A stretch of DNA of 64,000 bases from an uncultured Opitutia bacterium (GCA_903827245.1 CAIKHO010000007.1:107503-171502), one strand, 5' to 3'; counted from the stretch's first letter, positions 35,137 to 44,210 are shown. A program made the numbers and translations. Notes: a model not told the origin generated them from the sequence alone.

Positions 35137-36261
35137 ATGCAGACTCGCTCCCTTTTCAGGATCTTCTTTGCGGTCGGTCTTTTTCCGGCTCTCGCGATTG
35201 CTGTGACGGCCGCCCCGGCCAGCCGCAAGGTGATCATCGACCAGGATGCCTTCGGACCGGGCGGGCCCAATCTCCAGCCGATTCTGATGGTCATCCAGTC
35301 GCCGGACGTCGAGGTGCTGGGCATTACCATCGAGAGCGGCGACGGCTGGCAGAAGGAAAATGTCGCCCACACGCTGCGCATGCTCGAATTGATCGGGCGC
35401 ACCGACATTCCCGTGGTGGCGGGGGCGACTTATCCCCTGGTGAACACCGAGGAGGAAACCCGCCGGTGGGAGAAAATTTACGGCAAGCTGGCCTACAAGG
35501 GCGCCTGGATGGAGGAATGGCCGGACTACAATACCGTCAATCGCACGCGCTATCACGCGGCGGACGTGGTGCCACCGCTGGAGGAGGGCGAGCCGGCGAC
35601 CAAGCCCGCGGCGGAAACGGCGGCCGATTTCCTCGTGCGCGAGGTGCGGGTATTTCCGGGGGAAGTGACGATCCTCGCGATGGGGCCCTTCACCAACCTA
35701 GCGCTGGCGGCCCGGCTCGACGACGGCTTTGCCGCGCGGGCGAAGGAGCTGGTGATCATGGGCGGCAGCTTCAATCCACGCGCACCGCAACTCGACGAGT
35801 TCGCCATGCAGTTCATCCACAGCCCGCGCGTAGAGTTCAACAGCCGCTGGGATCCGGAGGCGGCGAAAATCATGCTGCATGCCGGCTGGAAAAAAATCAC
35901 CGCGGTGCCGACCGACGCCACCACGGCGACGAAGCTCACGCCCGAACTGATGCGCCGGGCCACGGCGGCCACGACCCCGGTGGCCCAGTACGCCGCGCGC
36001 TACGCGCAGCCGGGTTTCCCCATGTGGGATGAAGTCGCGGCGGGGATCTGGCTGAAGCCGGAACTGGTCCGGCACAGCGAGGGGCTGGCGATGGACATCG
36101 AGATCGACCACGGGGCGAACTACGGCGCCACGCTCAGCTGGCCCGCCGGAAAGGGGCCGGGCCTGGGTGAACCGGACGTGGCGGCAGTGCTGGAGATCGA
36201 TGTGCCGGGACTCGAGGCGCTGTTTGTGGAATGCCTCACACGGCCGGGCGCGGCGAAATAA
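35137..36261 (+). CDS. Secreted nucleoside-hydrolase-like protein with altered active site
   Basis: 374 residues with a signal peptide (FFAVGLFPALAIAVTAAPA). It is built like inosine/uridine-preferring nucleoside hydrolases: KVIIDQDA at the position of the calcium motif, GITIESGDG, VVAGATYPL, EVTILAMGPFTNLALA, MGGSF and a late EIDHGANYGAT. The canonical D.D...DD reads DQDAFGPGGPN, so the first two Asp are kept but the adjacent DD pair is missing. It may bind another ligand, be inactive, or act on a different ribosyl compound. Periplasmic or secreted. ATG at 35137. Confidence 0.8.
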   Translation: MQTRSLFRIFFAVGLFPALAIAVTAAPASRKVIIDQDAFGPGGPNLQPILMVIQSPDVEVLGITIESGDGWQKENVAHTLRMLELIGRTDIPVVAGATYPLVNTEEETRRWEKIYGKLAYKGAWMEEWPDYNTVNRTRYHAADVVPPLEEGEPATKPAAETAADFLVREVRVFPGEVTILAMGPFTNLALAARLDDGFAARAKELVIMGGSFNPRAPQLDEFAMQFIHSPRVEFNSRWDPEAAKIMLHAGWKKITAVPTDATTATKLTPELMRRATAATTPVAQYAARYAQPGFPMWDEVAAGIWLKPELVRHSEGLAMDIEIDHGANYGATLSWPAGKGPGLGEPDVAAVLEIDVPGLEALFVECLTRPGAAK

Positions 36262-36305
36262 AAGCCGCGATGCCATGCGGTCTGGTCTCAGGCGGATTCT
36301 TTAGT

Positions 36306-36375
36306 TGTCGGAGCCTCCTTGCAGGCGATGAGCAACACGGACCGACCGAAAATCGCCTGCAAGCAGGCTCCGACA
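36306..36375. repeat. Palindromic repeat between convergent genes
   Basis: TGTCGGAGCCTCCTTGCAGG... (36306-36329) pairs with ...CCTGCAAGCAGGCTCCGACA (36352-36375). It is 11 bases from the aceF stop. Confidence 0.75.
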
Positions 36376-36386
36376 GGAGAGAAGGA

Positions 36387-37691
36387 TTAAAGCAGCAGCA
36401 GCGAGGGGCGCTCGAGCAGCTCTTTCAGGGCGGCGAGGTAGGTCGCGCCGGTGGCGCCGTCGACGGCGCGGTGGTCGCAGGAGAGGGTGAGGTTCATGCG
36501 CTGGCCGACGACGATCTGGTCGTTCTTCACCACGGGCTTTTTCACGGTCGCCCCGACGGCGAGGATGGCCGCGTTGGGCGGGTTGATGATGGCGCAGAAA
36601 CGGTCGATGCCCATCATGCCGAGGTTGGTGACGCAGAAGGTGCCGCCGGTGAACTCGGCCGGAGTGAGTTTCTTGTCCTTGGCGCGCTTGGCGAGCGCCT
36701 TGGCCTCGGTGCTGATGGCGAGGAGAGTCTTGGTGTTCGTGCTGCGAATCACGGGGGTGATGAGGCCGTCCTCGATCGCGACGGCAAACGACACATGGAC
36801 GGCGCCGTGGTGGCGGATGGCGTTGTTTTCCCAGGAGGTGTTGACGACGGGCACGCGCACTAGCGCCTCGGCGGCGGCCTTCAGGATGAAGTCGTTGACC
36901 GAGAGCTTCACACCGTCCTTCTCGAGGGCGGCGTTGAGCTGGGCGCGGAGCTCGAGCAGCGGGGCGGCGTCGATCTCGAGATCGAGATAGAAATGCGGGA
37001 TGGTGGACTTCGCCTCGACCAGGCGCCGGGCGATGGTCGCACGCATGTTCGAGACCGGGACGAGCTTGCCTTCCGCGGGGATGGGGGACGATGCGACGGG
37101 GGACGGGGGATTTGTGACGGGAGACAGGGGACGGGAGACAGGGGACGGGGCGCCGGCCTTTTCCGCGGCGAGGACATCGGCGCGCACGATGCGTCCGCCG
37201 GGACCGCTGCCCGTGATGGTCGCGAGATCAACGCCCTTTTCCTCGGCGAGCTTGCGGGCGAGGGGGGAGACCTTCACGCGACTGCCGGGTGCCGGCACAG
37301 GCGATGGAGCGGCGACCTCCCGGTCGCCGGAGGGACGCGACGGGGACGTCGCGGCTCCAGAGCGAGGAGTCAGGGCTGCAACTGCGGCTGGTGCAGCAGC
37401 AGGAGCTGCGGGAGCGGCCTTGGGTGCCGCTCCGGGTGCATCAACTGTTTCACCCGGCTTGCCGATGGCGCAGAGCGCGGTGCCGATTTCCACCTGGGCG
37501 CCGGCGGGAGCGAAAATCTTCAGCAACGTGCCGGCGAAGAAGCACTCGAGCTCCATCGTGGCCTTGTCGGTCTCGACCTCGGCGAGCATGTCGCCGGCCT
37601 TGACGGCGTCGCCTTCCTTTTTCAGCCATTTGACCAGCGTGCCCACCGTCATGGTGTCGCTGAGTTTCGGCATGTCGATGATGTTGGCCAT
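36387..37691 (-). CDS. aceF: Dihydrolipoyl acetyltransferase (E2) of pyruvate dehydrogenase
   Basis: 434 residues. Lipoyl domain 1-80 with the lipoylated Lys43 in EVETDKATMELE; an Ala/Pro linker; E3/E1-binding domain (VSPLARKLAEEKGVDLATITGSG) about 145-180; a second linker; catalytic domain from about 210, with the active-site motif SCDHRAVDGATGA near the end. It transfers acetyl groups to CoA. The second linker is encoded by repeat DNA including two exact copies of ACGGGAGACAGG. The upstream genes on the same strand are E1 beta and E1 alpha; E3 is not in the window. Confidence 0.95.
   Translation of the reverse strand: MANIIDMPKLSDTMTVGTLVKWLKKEGDAVKAGDMLAEVETDKATMELECFFAGTLLKIFAPAGAQVEIGTALCAIGKPGETVDAPGAAPKAAPAAPAAAPAAVAALTPRSGAATSPSRPSGDREVAAPSPVPAPGSRVKVSPLARKLAEEKGVDLATITGSGPGGRIVRADVLAAEKAGAPSPVSRPLSPVTNPPSPVASSPIPAEGKLVPVSNMRATIARRLVEAKSTIPHFYLDLEIDAAPLLELRAQLNAALEKDGVKLSVNDFILKAAAEALVRVPVVNTSWENNAIRHHGAVHVSFAVAIEDGLITPVIRSTNTKTLLAISTEAKALAKRAKDKKLTPAEFTGGTFCVTNLGMMGIDRFCAIINPPNAAILAVGATVKKPVVKNDQIVVGQRMNLTLSCDHRAVDGATGATYLAALKELLERPSLLLL
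37085..37150. repeat. ACGGGAGACAGG repeats inside aceF
   Basis: Exact 12-mers at 37117-37128 and 37131-37142 plus degenerate neighbours. In frame, they encode the Pro/Ser/Val-rich linker between the binding and catalytic domains. Confidence 0.7.
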
Positions 37692-37765
37692 GGGTGCGAG
37701 TCGGGTGACAGGGGTCAGGAGAAAGTGGACGGAAAGAAGGATTCTGAAATTCCGAATCGGCGGGC

Positions 37766-38743
37766 TTATGCCAGCGCCTCGATGGCGGCCTTGATGATGC
37801 GCTGGGGGTTGGGGAGCTGCTCGGTCTCGACCGGCGGGCTGTAGATGGCGGGCGCGTCAACGGTCGCGAGGCGGTGGATCGGGGCATCGAGGTGGTCGAA
37901 TGCTTCCCGCTGGATCATGTAGGCGAGCTGCGAACCGACGCTGGCGAAGGGCTTCTGCTCCTCGACAATCAGGACCCGGTTGGTCTTGGCCACGGAGGCG
38001 AGGACAGTGTCGATATCGAGGGGACGGATGCAGCGGAGGTCGACGATCTCGACGGAGACATCATGTTCCTTCTCGAGGATTTCCGCGGCCTTGAGCGAAT
38101 GGATGACGCAGCGGCCGTACGTGACGATGGTGAGGTCGGTACCCTCGCGCTTCACCTCGGCCTTGCCGAGGGGAATGAGATATTCGGCCTCGGGTACCTC
38201 GCCCTTGTCACCGTAGAGGATGGTGTTCTCAAGGAAGAAGACCGGGTCGTTGTCGCGGATGGCGGACTTGAGCAGTCCCTTGGCGTCGTAGGGCGTGGCG
38301 GGGACGACGACCTTCACGCCGGGGTGGTTGGCGAGGACGTTTTCCGGCGTGTGCGAGTGGGTGGCGCCGACATTCGTGCCGCCGTTGGCCGGCCCGCGAA
38401 TGACGATGGGGCAGTTGATCTGGCCCCCGGACATATAGCGGACGTTGGCGGCGTTGTTCAGGATCTGGTCGAACGCGACGGAGTAAAAGCTCCAGAACAT
38501 GAGCTCCATCACGGGCCGGATACCGAGCATCGAGGCGCCGAGGCCCATGCCGATGAAGCCGGCCTCGCTGATGGGGGTGTCGACGATGCGTTTGGGGCCA
38601 AACTTCTCGAGCAGGCCCTCGGTGACCTTGTAGGCGCCGTTGAACTGGGCGACTTCCTCGCCGAGGACGACGACGTTGGCATCGCGCTGAAGTTCTTCGG
38701 CGAGCGCATGGCGGATGGCTTCGCGGTAGGTGATCAAAGGCAT
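37766..38743 (-). CDS. pdhB: Pyruvate dehydrogenase E1 component beta subunit
   Basis: 325 residues from the ATG at 38743. Start MPLITYREAIRHALAEEL and conserved transketolase-like blocks: VVLGEEVAQFNGAYKVT, DTPISEAGFIGMGLGAS, RGPANGGTNVGATHS, DLRCIRPLDIDTVL and VDAPAIYSPP near the end. With E1 alpha it forms the thiamine-diphosphate E1 that decarboxylates pyruvate and acetylates the lipoyl group of E2. It is separated from aceF by 74 bases. Confidence 0.95.
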   Translation of the reverse strand: MPLITYREAIRHALAEELQRDANVVVLGEEVAQFNGAYKVTEGLLEKFGPKRIVDTPISEAGFIGMGLGASMLGIRPVMELMFWSFYSVAFDQILNNAANVRYMSGGQINCPIVIRGPANGGTNVGATHSHTPENVLANHPGVKVVVPATPYDAKGLLKSAIRDNDPVFFLENTILYGDKGEVPEAEYLIPLGKAEVKREGTDLTIVTYGRCVIHSLKAAEILEKEHDVSVEIVDLRCIRPLDIDTVLASVAKTNRVLIVEEQKPFASVGSQLAYMIQREAFDHLDAPIHRLATVDAPAIYSPPVETEQLPNPQRIIKAAIEALA

Positions 38744-38768
38744 GAGGCGTGAGGCGTAAGGTGTGAGG

Positions 38769-39869
38769 TCAGTCGAAAAAGAGGCGGCCCTGGGATTTGC
38801 GCTCGGCGGGATTGTCGGCCTCCCAGTAAACATCCTTCTGGATGTCGTCGACGGTGGGGAAGGGACTGGCCTCCGAAAAGTCGATCGAGACATCGGCCTC
38901 GGTGCGGGCCTCGGTGTCGATCTTCTCGATCAGGGCCGCGTCCAGCACGCCCTCGGCGGTGAGCTTGTCCTGGAAAACCTGGATCGGATCCTTGGTGCGA
39001 CGGTACTCCTCGATCTCGGCCCGGGTGCGATAGGTGTTGTCGGGATCGGCGACGGAGTGGCCGCGATAACGGTACGTGCGAATCTCCACCACGGCGGGCT
39101 TGGATTCCTCGCGGGCGGCACGGAGGAACTTGTCCATGGTGGCGCGGACCTCGTAAACATCGTGACCGTCGCACTGGCCCCATGCCATGTGGTAGCCCTC
39201 GGCCCGCTTGGCGAGGTCGCCGGCGGACGAGCGCTCCTGGCTGGTGCCCATGGAGTAGCCGTTGTTCTCGATCACAAAGACGACCGGCAGCTGCCAGAGC
39301 GCGGCGAGATTGTAGGCTTCATGCACGGCACCCTGATTCACGGCGCCGTCGCCCATGAACGTCATCGCGGCGCCCTTCAGGCCCTTGTACTTGATCGCGT
39401 AGGCAAGGCCGGTGCCGAGGGGAACCTGGCCGCCGACAATGCCGTGGCCGCCCCAGTAATTGCGGGACGGGTCGAAATAGTGCATCGAGCCGCCCTTGCC
39501 CTTGGAGCAGCCGGTGGCCTTGCCATAGAGCTCGGCCATGAGGGGTTTCGTGTCCATGCCGACGGCGATGGCGTGGCCGTGGTCACGATAGGCGGTGATC
39601 ACGTGGTCGTCCTTGCCCATCAACGAGCAGCAGCCGACGGCGACCGCCTCCTGGCCAATATAGAGGTGAAGGAAACCACCGATCTTCTTGCCGGCCTGGT
39701 AGGCGCGCAGGCTGCGCTCCTCGAAGCGGCGGATGCGCACCATCTTGCGATAGAGCTCGATTTTGTCTTCGCGGGACAGGCTGGCGTTGACGGGCGCGCG
39801 GCCATGGCCGGCGTCCTTGGCGGTGCTGTCGGCCTTCTTTTCGGCGGTGGCGCTCGGTTTCTTGCTCAC
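38769..39869 (-). CDS. pdhA: Pyruvate dehydrogenase E1 component alpha subunit
   Basis: 366 residues. The first 28 are a Lys/Ala-rich extension. The E1 alpha core starts at REDKIELYRKMVRIRRFEE. The thiamine-diphosphate motif is FMGDGAVNQGAVHEAYNLAALW...ENN (GDG to NN), with GGSMHYF and the phosphorylation-loop-like YRYRGHSVADPDNTYR. First gene of a pdhA-pdhB-aceF unit on the minus strand; 25 bases before pdhB a short run of GTGAGG repeats fills the gap. Confidence 0.95.
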   Translation of the reverse strand: MSKKPSATAEKKADSTAKDAGHGRAPVNASLSREDKIELYRKMVRIRRFEERSLRAYQAGKKIGGFLHLYIGQEAVAVGCCSLMGKDDHVITAYRDHGHAIAVGMDTKPLMAELYGKATGCSKGKGGSMHYFDPSRNYWGGHGIVGGQVPLGTGLAYAIKYKGLKGAAMTFMGDGAVNQGAVHEAYNLAALWQLPVVFVIENNGYSMGTSQERSSAGDLAKRAEGYHMAWGQCDGHDVYEVRATMDKFLRAAREESKPAVVEIRTYRYRGHSVADPDNTYRTRAEIEEYRRTKDPIQVFQDKLTAEGVLDAALIEKIDTEARTEADVSIDFSEASPFPTVDDIQKDVYWEADNPAERKSQGRLFFD

Positions 39870-39984
39870 GGGAAGAGGATTTTCACGGTTAAAGGGTAAA
39901 GTGTTCGTCGGAAGTTTCGGAAATCAAGCGTTGTTTGGGGCTAAAGCAGGCAGCTGGCATGCCAGCATTGTCACGGTTTTGGAG

Positions 39985-40497
39985 TCACGGGACGATCTCC
40001 GGCGTGATTTGCTCGATTTCGACGCGCAGCGCCTGTCCCGGGGCGCAGTCGGCGCGAAGGGCGACAAAGCGGTCGCGATAGCGGTCATAGATCGGCCAGA
40101 GCGCGGTGCGGTCAGTCTCGGGAATCGGCAGCTGGTCGATTGCCGCGCGCGAAAAAAAACCGAACCGACCCTCGCTGATGGCTGGGGGAAGCGCCGGGAT
40201 CGGGCGCCGCGCGCGGAAAAGGAACAGGAGCCAGTGCGACTGGCCCTCGTAGGCCTTCTCGGCAATCATGGCGAAAAGGTGCAGGTCGGCCACGGCGAGC
40301 GCGAAGCCGGTTTCCTCGTGCGTCTCGCGCACTGCGCACTCAAACGGCGATTCACCGATGCCGGTTTCCAGTTTGCCGCCGATGGGACTCCAGACGCCGA
40401 GGTTGGGCGGCTTGGCGCGGAGCATGAGCAGTTGTTCGCCGGCGGCGTTTTCGAGGAAAACGAGCACGGCGATCTTATGGGCGAGGGCGGAGGTCAT
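39985..40497 (-). CDS. NUDIX hydrolase
   Basis: 170 residues from the ATG at 40497. Pyrophosphohydrolase acting on nucleoside diphosphates linked to other moieties. A complete Nudix box is present: GGKLETGIGESPFECAVRE then THEETGF (G-x5-E-x7-REUxEExGU). The substrate cannot be told. It runs divergently from the signal-peptide protein downstream at 40596 and precedes pdhA by 115 bases. Confidence 0.9.
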   Translation of the reverse strand: MTSALAHKIAVLVFLENAAGEQLLMLRAKPPNLGVWSPIGGKLETGIGESPFECAVRETHEETGFALAVADLHLFAMIAEKAYEGQSHWLLFLFRARRPIPALPPAISEGRFGFFSRAAIDQLPIPETDRTALWPIYDRYRDRFVALRADCAPGQALRVEIEQITPEIVP

Positions 40498-40595
40498 GCG
40501 GTGGTCAGGTTCGCCGAGGCCATGGAGCGGGCGAACGGAATTTGAGCGTGACGCACTCCGACGACCGGACAACGATTTTTCCGCATCCATCCCGC

Positions 40596-41354
40596 ATGAG
40601 TTTTCGCCCAGTGAATTTAAAGTCCGTCGCGATCGCAGGGGTGATCCTTGCTGCGTTTCCGGCATGGCTTTTCGCGCAATCCCAGACGGAAACGAAGATC
40701 AGGCTCATGTCCGATGCCCTCGCGGCCCGCGACCACGGCGATCTGGCGGCGGCCAAGGGCAAGCTCGAGGCGCTCCAGGCGATTGCACCCAACGATCCCA
40801 ACGTGCGCCGGATCCTGGCGGAGGTCACCGCCCGGCTCGAAAATCCACCAGCCGCACCCGTAACTCCTGTGCCGGCTCAGGCGGTTCAGTTCCCGCCGGA
40901 ACCCGCATCCGTCGTGCCTGCACCGGCGGGTCCCGCGGTCCTGGCGACAGCGGCGGTGCCGACCGAACGTCCCCCGGCCCAGCCCGCCGCAGGCCGGGTA
41001 CTGATGCCTACGGTCCACGAAGAAAAACCCGACGGACCGGTTGGGCCCGAGGCCGGGCCTAGGCCGAAGGCCAGCCCGGAAGCGACGGCCGCGGCCGCGG
41101 CGGCGGAAGCGCTCCTGCACGCGGATGACGACCGTCTGGGGACCTTGGTGGCCTACGTCCAGGCCCAGCGCGCCCTGGCGCGGACGCAGGCCCGGGAAAA
41201 AAATTACGCGGCGGCGATCGCGACGCTGGATTCCGCCTTGGAGGAACTGGAAAAACTCCCCAGCGATCTGAGGGCGGAGCGCGCCGAATATGTGCGCAAG
41301 GCCAAGGAGGCGGCCGCGGCTGAAACAGGGGTGAGGTTGCGCCATCACCGCTGA
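40596..41354 (+). CDS. Exported TPR-like protein at the head of the pilus/secretin locus
   Basis: 252 residues from the ATG at 40596. Signal peptide (VAIAGVILAAFPAWLFAQS), then a TPR-like helix pair (ALAARDHGDLAAAKGKLEALQAIAPNDPNVRRILAEV), a long Pro/Ala linker, and a C-terminal helical repeat (ARTQAREKNYAAAIATLDSALEELEKL). It is probably periplasmic. By position it corresponds to the gene next to the PilM homologue in Akkermansia (Amuc_1102 side), but I see no clear sequence relationship. Confidence 0.75.
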   Translation: MSFRPVNLKSVAIAGVILAAFPAWLFAQSQTETKIRLMSDALAARDHGDLAAAKGKLEALQAIAPNDPNVRRILAEVTARLENPPAAPVTPVPAQAVQFPPEPASVVPAPAGPAVLATAAVPTERPPAQPAAGRVLMPTVHEEKPDGPVGPEAGPRPKASPEATAAAAAAEALLHADDDRLGTLVAYVQAQRALARTQAREKNYAAAIATLDSALEELEKLPSDLRAERAEYVRKAKEAAAAETGVRLRHHR

Positions 41355-41493
41355 TCGGCGGATCAAGCGGCGGAAGTGCCGGGGGGCGGTGCAGGCTGAC
41401 TATTTCGGTCCTTTCGCAGTTTGCTGAAAGATTGGGCCCGGGCGGGACGTTTCCTTTGGAAACAATCGTAACGCCGAAACATTGCCTCCGCCC

Positions 41494-42894
41494 ATGCCCT
41501 TCAACCTGCCCTTATTGCCCGCTCCCCTCCGGTCCCGGATCATCGTCGTCGATTGCGGCGCGCGTCATGTTGCCTGGGGACGGTTTATGCGGGGCGGGGG
41601 AGGCCGGCTGGTGCTCGAGCGATGGGCCTTCGCCACGCACGAGGCGGGTTCGCATCCGGATGCAAGCTGGGCCGACCATACCGGCCGGGCCCTCGCAGCG
41701 CTGGTGGCCCGGGAAGAACCGGGTGGGGCCTGCCGGCTGGCGCTGGCCGGTCACCACACGCTCGTGAAATTTGTCCGCCTGCCCGTAGCTGGAAAAAACG
41801 AGCGGGCCGGGATGATCGACTTCGAGGCCCGGCAGAGCATTCCACTCCCGCTGGAGCAGGTGGTGTGGAATCACCTCCCCGTGGTCGACAACGGCTCGGA
41901 GATGAAATTCATGCTGGCCGCGGTGAAGCGGGATCTCGCGGGCGCAATCACCGGCGCGGCGGAAGCGGCAGGCTTGCGCCTGTCCCAGATGGTACCCTCC
42001 GGGCTCACCTTGCTGAGTGCGTTCCGGTACAGTCACCCCGGGGAATGCAACGACGTGCTGGTGGTCGAGGTTGGCGCGCGATCGACGCACCTGGTGTTCA
42101 TGGAACGCGAGGGTTTTTTCATCCGCACCTTTTCGCTGGGAGGCGACTTCGTCACCCAGGCGGCGGCTGACGAATTGCAGGTCGATTTCACGACGGCGGA
42201 GGCGCTGAAAATCGAGGTTCTCTCCGGCCGGCCCGGCTCGGCCGTGGAAGTGTTGCAATACGACGCCGTGCGGCGCGCCTGCGCCCGCTTTGCCGAGCGC
42301 CTGCACCTTGAGATTGTCCGCTCGACCATCCGGTACCGCTGTCATTCCGGCGCGGCCCAGCCATCGGCCGTCTACCTGTGCGGCGGCGGCTCGTTGATTC
42401 CCGAGCTCCCACTCCTGCTGGCGGAACAGCTCGCGTTGCGGGTGGTGCGATTCGATCCCCTGCGCAAGGTCGAGCTGGCCCCATCGGCGCGGGAGGGCAG
42501 TGCGTCATCCGGACCCATGCTGGCGGGCCTCATTGGCCTTGGCACCAGCCTGGTGGATGGCCGCTGGCCGGGGCTGAACCTGTTGCCCCCGGCGATGGTG
42601 AAGGCGCAGGCGGCCCGCCGCCGTCAACCCGTTTTGATTGGCGCCGCGCTGCTGGCAACCTTGGCCCCCCTGCCGGTCGTCTGGGCGGAACAGCGTGTGG
42701 CCCGTGCGACTGAGGCGGCATCCGCGGCGGTTGAGCGCCGTCTGATTCCGCTCCGGGCCATCGCCGCGCGCAACGGGCACAATCTGGTCCAGATGAGGGA
42801 AATCCAACGCGGATCGATGGCACCCGGCGGATTCTTGAGGCGAAATCCAACTGGGCCGCCTTCTTCAATGACCTGCAGGCACGTCTTGCCATGA
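41494..42894 (+). CDS. pilM: PilM-like ATPase fused to the start of PilN, frameshifted
   Basis: The PilM part has an actin/FtsA-like fold: IIVVDCGARHVAWGRF at the nucleotide-binding start, FVRLPVAGKNERAGMIDFEARQ, DVLVVEVGARSTHLVFM, FSLGGDFVTQA and YLCGGGSLIPELPLLL. From about nt 42575 the sequence becomes PilN-like (NLLPPAMVKAQAARRRQP followed by a membrane helix). At about 42810 the frame slips: the coherent PilN sequence continues in the -1 phase, and the original frame ends at 42894 after unrelated residues. Inserting one C near CAACGCGG would rejoin the two parts into one protein of about 566 residues. PilM/PilN form the cytoplasmic-periplasmic alignment complex of type IV pili. ATG at 41494. 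Confidence 0.85.
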   Translation: MPFNLPLLPAPLRSRIIVVDCGARHVAWGRFMRGGGGRLVLERWAFATHEAGSHPDASWADHTGRALAALVAREEPGGACRLALAGHHTLVKFVRLPVAGKNERAGMIDFEARQSIPLPLEQVVWNHLPVVDNGSEMKFMLAAVKRDLAGAITGAAEAAGLRLSQMVPSGLTLLSAFRYSHPGECNDVLVVEVGARSTHLVFMEREGFFIRTFSLGGDFVTQAAADELQVDFTTAEALKIEVLSGRPGSAVEVLQYDAVRRACARFAERLHLEIVRSTIRYRCHSGAAQPSAVYLCGGGSLIPELPLLLAEQLALRVVRFDPLRKVELAPSAREGSASSGPMLAGLIGLGTSLVDGRWPGLNLLPPAMVKAQAARRRQPVLIGAALLATLAPLPVVWAEQRVARATEAASAAVERRLIPLRAIAARNGHNLVQMREIQRGSMAPGGFLRRNPTGPPSSMTCRHVLP

Positions 42895-43193
42895 CCGGGG
42901 ATGTCTGGCTCGAAAGGCTTCAGGTCGTGCCTCCGGTGGATGACGGCGGGCGCGCGCCGGCGGGGCCGGTTCCTGCGGCGGCGCGTCTCATCCTGAGTGG
43001 ACGGATGCTCGATCGAAGTATGATCACCGCAAAGGTCGGCGCCGGCTCCTACAGTCGGGTCGCGGATCTTTTGCAGCTGCTCCGGCATTCGCCATTCGTC
43101 GCGGCGGTCGAAAACGAACGCTTCAACGGGCGGGAGGCGGACATTTTGCACTTTGACGCCACCCTTGTGATGCACGCGGCCAAGTTGTTCTGA
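42891..43193 (+). CDS. C-terminal part of the PilN-like domain (downstream of frameshift)
   Basis: The phase is open from 42810 and reads RIDGTRRILEAKSNWAAFF then NDLQARLAMTGDVWLERL, typical of the PilN periplasmic domain, and ends ...HFDATLVMHAAKLF at 43193. An ATG at 42891 exists, but it lies inside the conserved region and has no ribosome-binding site of note. It is therefore better viewed as the detached end of the pilMN fusion gene than an independent gene. Confidence 0.75.
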   Translation: MTGDVWLERLQVVPPVDDGGRAPAGPVPAAARLILSGRMLDRSMITAKVGAGSYSRVADLLQLLRHSPFVAAVENERFNGREADILHFDATLVMHAAKLF

Positions 43194-43205
43194 ACGATCC
43201 CGGTC

Positions 43206-44204
43206 ATGCGGCGTTTTCCCGGAAATTCATTTTTTGCGCTCGCATTGGTCGTGCTTGCCGTGGTGTTCGTGGCGGAGATCCGTGCGGTCTTCACGATCCG
43301 GAATGGAATCGCGCGCGCCCGGGCGCGAGGGGAACACCGGCTGCGCGAGCTGAAACAATTTCAAACGACCGCACCGGCTGCGACCGCGGAAAATGCCATG
43401 GCCATCGAGGAGGACGTCGGCCGTGCGGGGCAGGCACTGGCTGCTCTTCAGTCCGATTTGACCATGCGGAACCGTGTCGCTGCCGGCTGGGCGGGTGTTC
43501 CAGTGCCGGCAGATCGCTGGGAGGCTTTTCTCGATCTGTCGGAGTTTGTCGAGAGGACCCGCGAGCGTGCCGCCCGGGCCGGTGTCGGCTTGAAACCCGA
43601 CGAGCGCTTTGGCTTTTCCGCTTACGCCACGGAGGGACCGGAAGCGGGCATGATCCCGGCTGTCTTTCGCCAGAGGCTGGTGGTGGAGGCGCTCATGGAA
43701 GGGTTGTTCGATTCCCAGCCCTTCCGGCTGCTCTCGATCCAGCGTGAAACGCCTCTGCTGGCAGGGGCCCAGCCTTCCTCTCCAAGCCGCATGCCCGCGG
43801 CCCGGACAGGCGCGCGCCCGGCAGATCTGTTTTCGATGGAACCGCGTCTTTCCTCCCGGGTGCCCGGAGTGGCGGATGCGACAGCCTTCCGCCTGGCTTT
43901 TGTCGGCACTACGGGGGTTTTGCGCAGGTTTCTGAACCGGCTTTCGCGCTTGGAGCTGCCGGTGGTGGTGCGCTGCGTTGAGGTTGAGCCTGCCACTGGT
44001 CCCGATTCCGCCCCCGTGGAACCGATCGCTTCCGGCCTGAATTCCCTCACGCCCGCTGCGGAGTCATCGGTGGATGCCGCAGAAAATTTGGTGCCGGTTG
44101 CGTCACCCGCATTTTCAAAATTCACGGTGACCGTTGAATCTATCGAATTCGCGTTCGCCAGTGGATTGTCATCCCGGGACGAGGCCGCCTATCCCGCGAC
44201 TTGA
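43206..44204 (+). CDS. Amuc_1100-like (PilO-type) pilus-associated membrane protein
   Basis: 332 residues. N-terminal membrane anchor (FFALALVVLAVVFVAEI), then a coiled-coil region (ARARARGEHRLRELKQF...ALAALQSDL) and a periplasmic part. Two segments parallel Amuc_1100 of Akkermansia: FGFSAYATEGPEA...MEGLFDS (Amuc_1100: LGFQVYSTQAPSV...VNKLAECG) and TAFRLAFVGTTGVLRRFLNRL (LEIAFQGDRESVLKAMNAI). Each is followed by a beta-strand, and the C-terminus ends FTVTVESIEF. PilO-like ferredoxin-fold domains are expected. It lies 12 bases after the PilN part. Confidence 0.8.
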   Translation: MRRFPGNSFFALALVVLAVVFVAEIRAVFTIRNGIARARARGEHRLRELKQFQTTAPAATAENAMAIEEDVGRAGQALAALQSDLTMRNRVAAGWAGVPVPADRWEAFLDLSEFVERTRERAARAGVGLKPDERFGFSAYATEGPEAGMIPAVFRQRLVVEALMEGLFDSQPFRLLSIQRETPLLAGAQPSSPSRMPAARTGARPADLFSMEPRLSSRVPGVADATAFRLAFVGTTGVLRRFLNRLSRLELPVVVRCVEVEPATGPDSAPVEPIASGLNSLTPAAESSVDAAENLVPVASPAFSKFTVTVESIEFAFASGLSSRDEAAYPAT

Positions 44205-44210
44205 ACTGCC

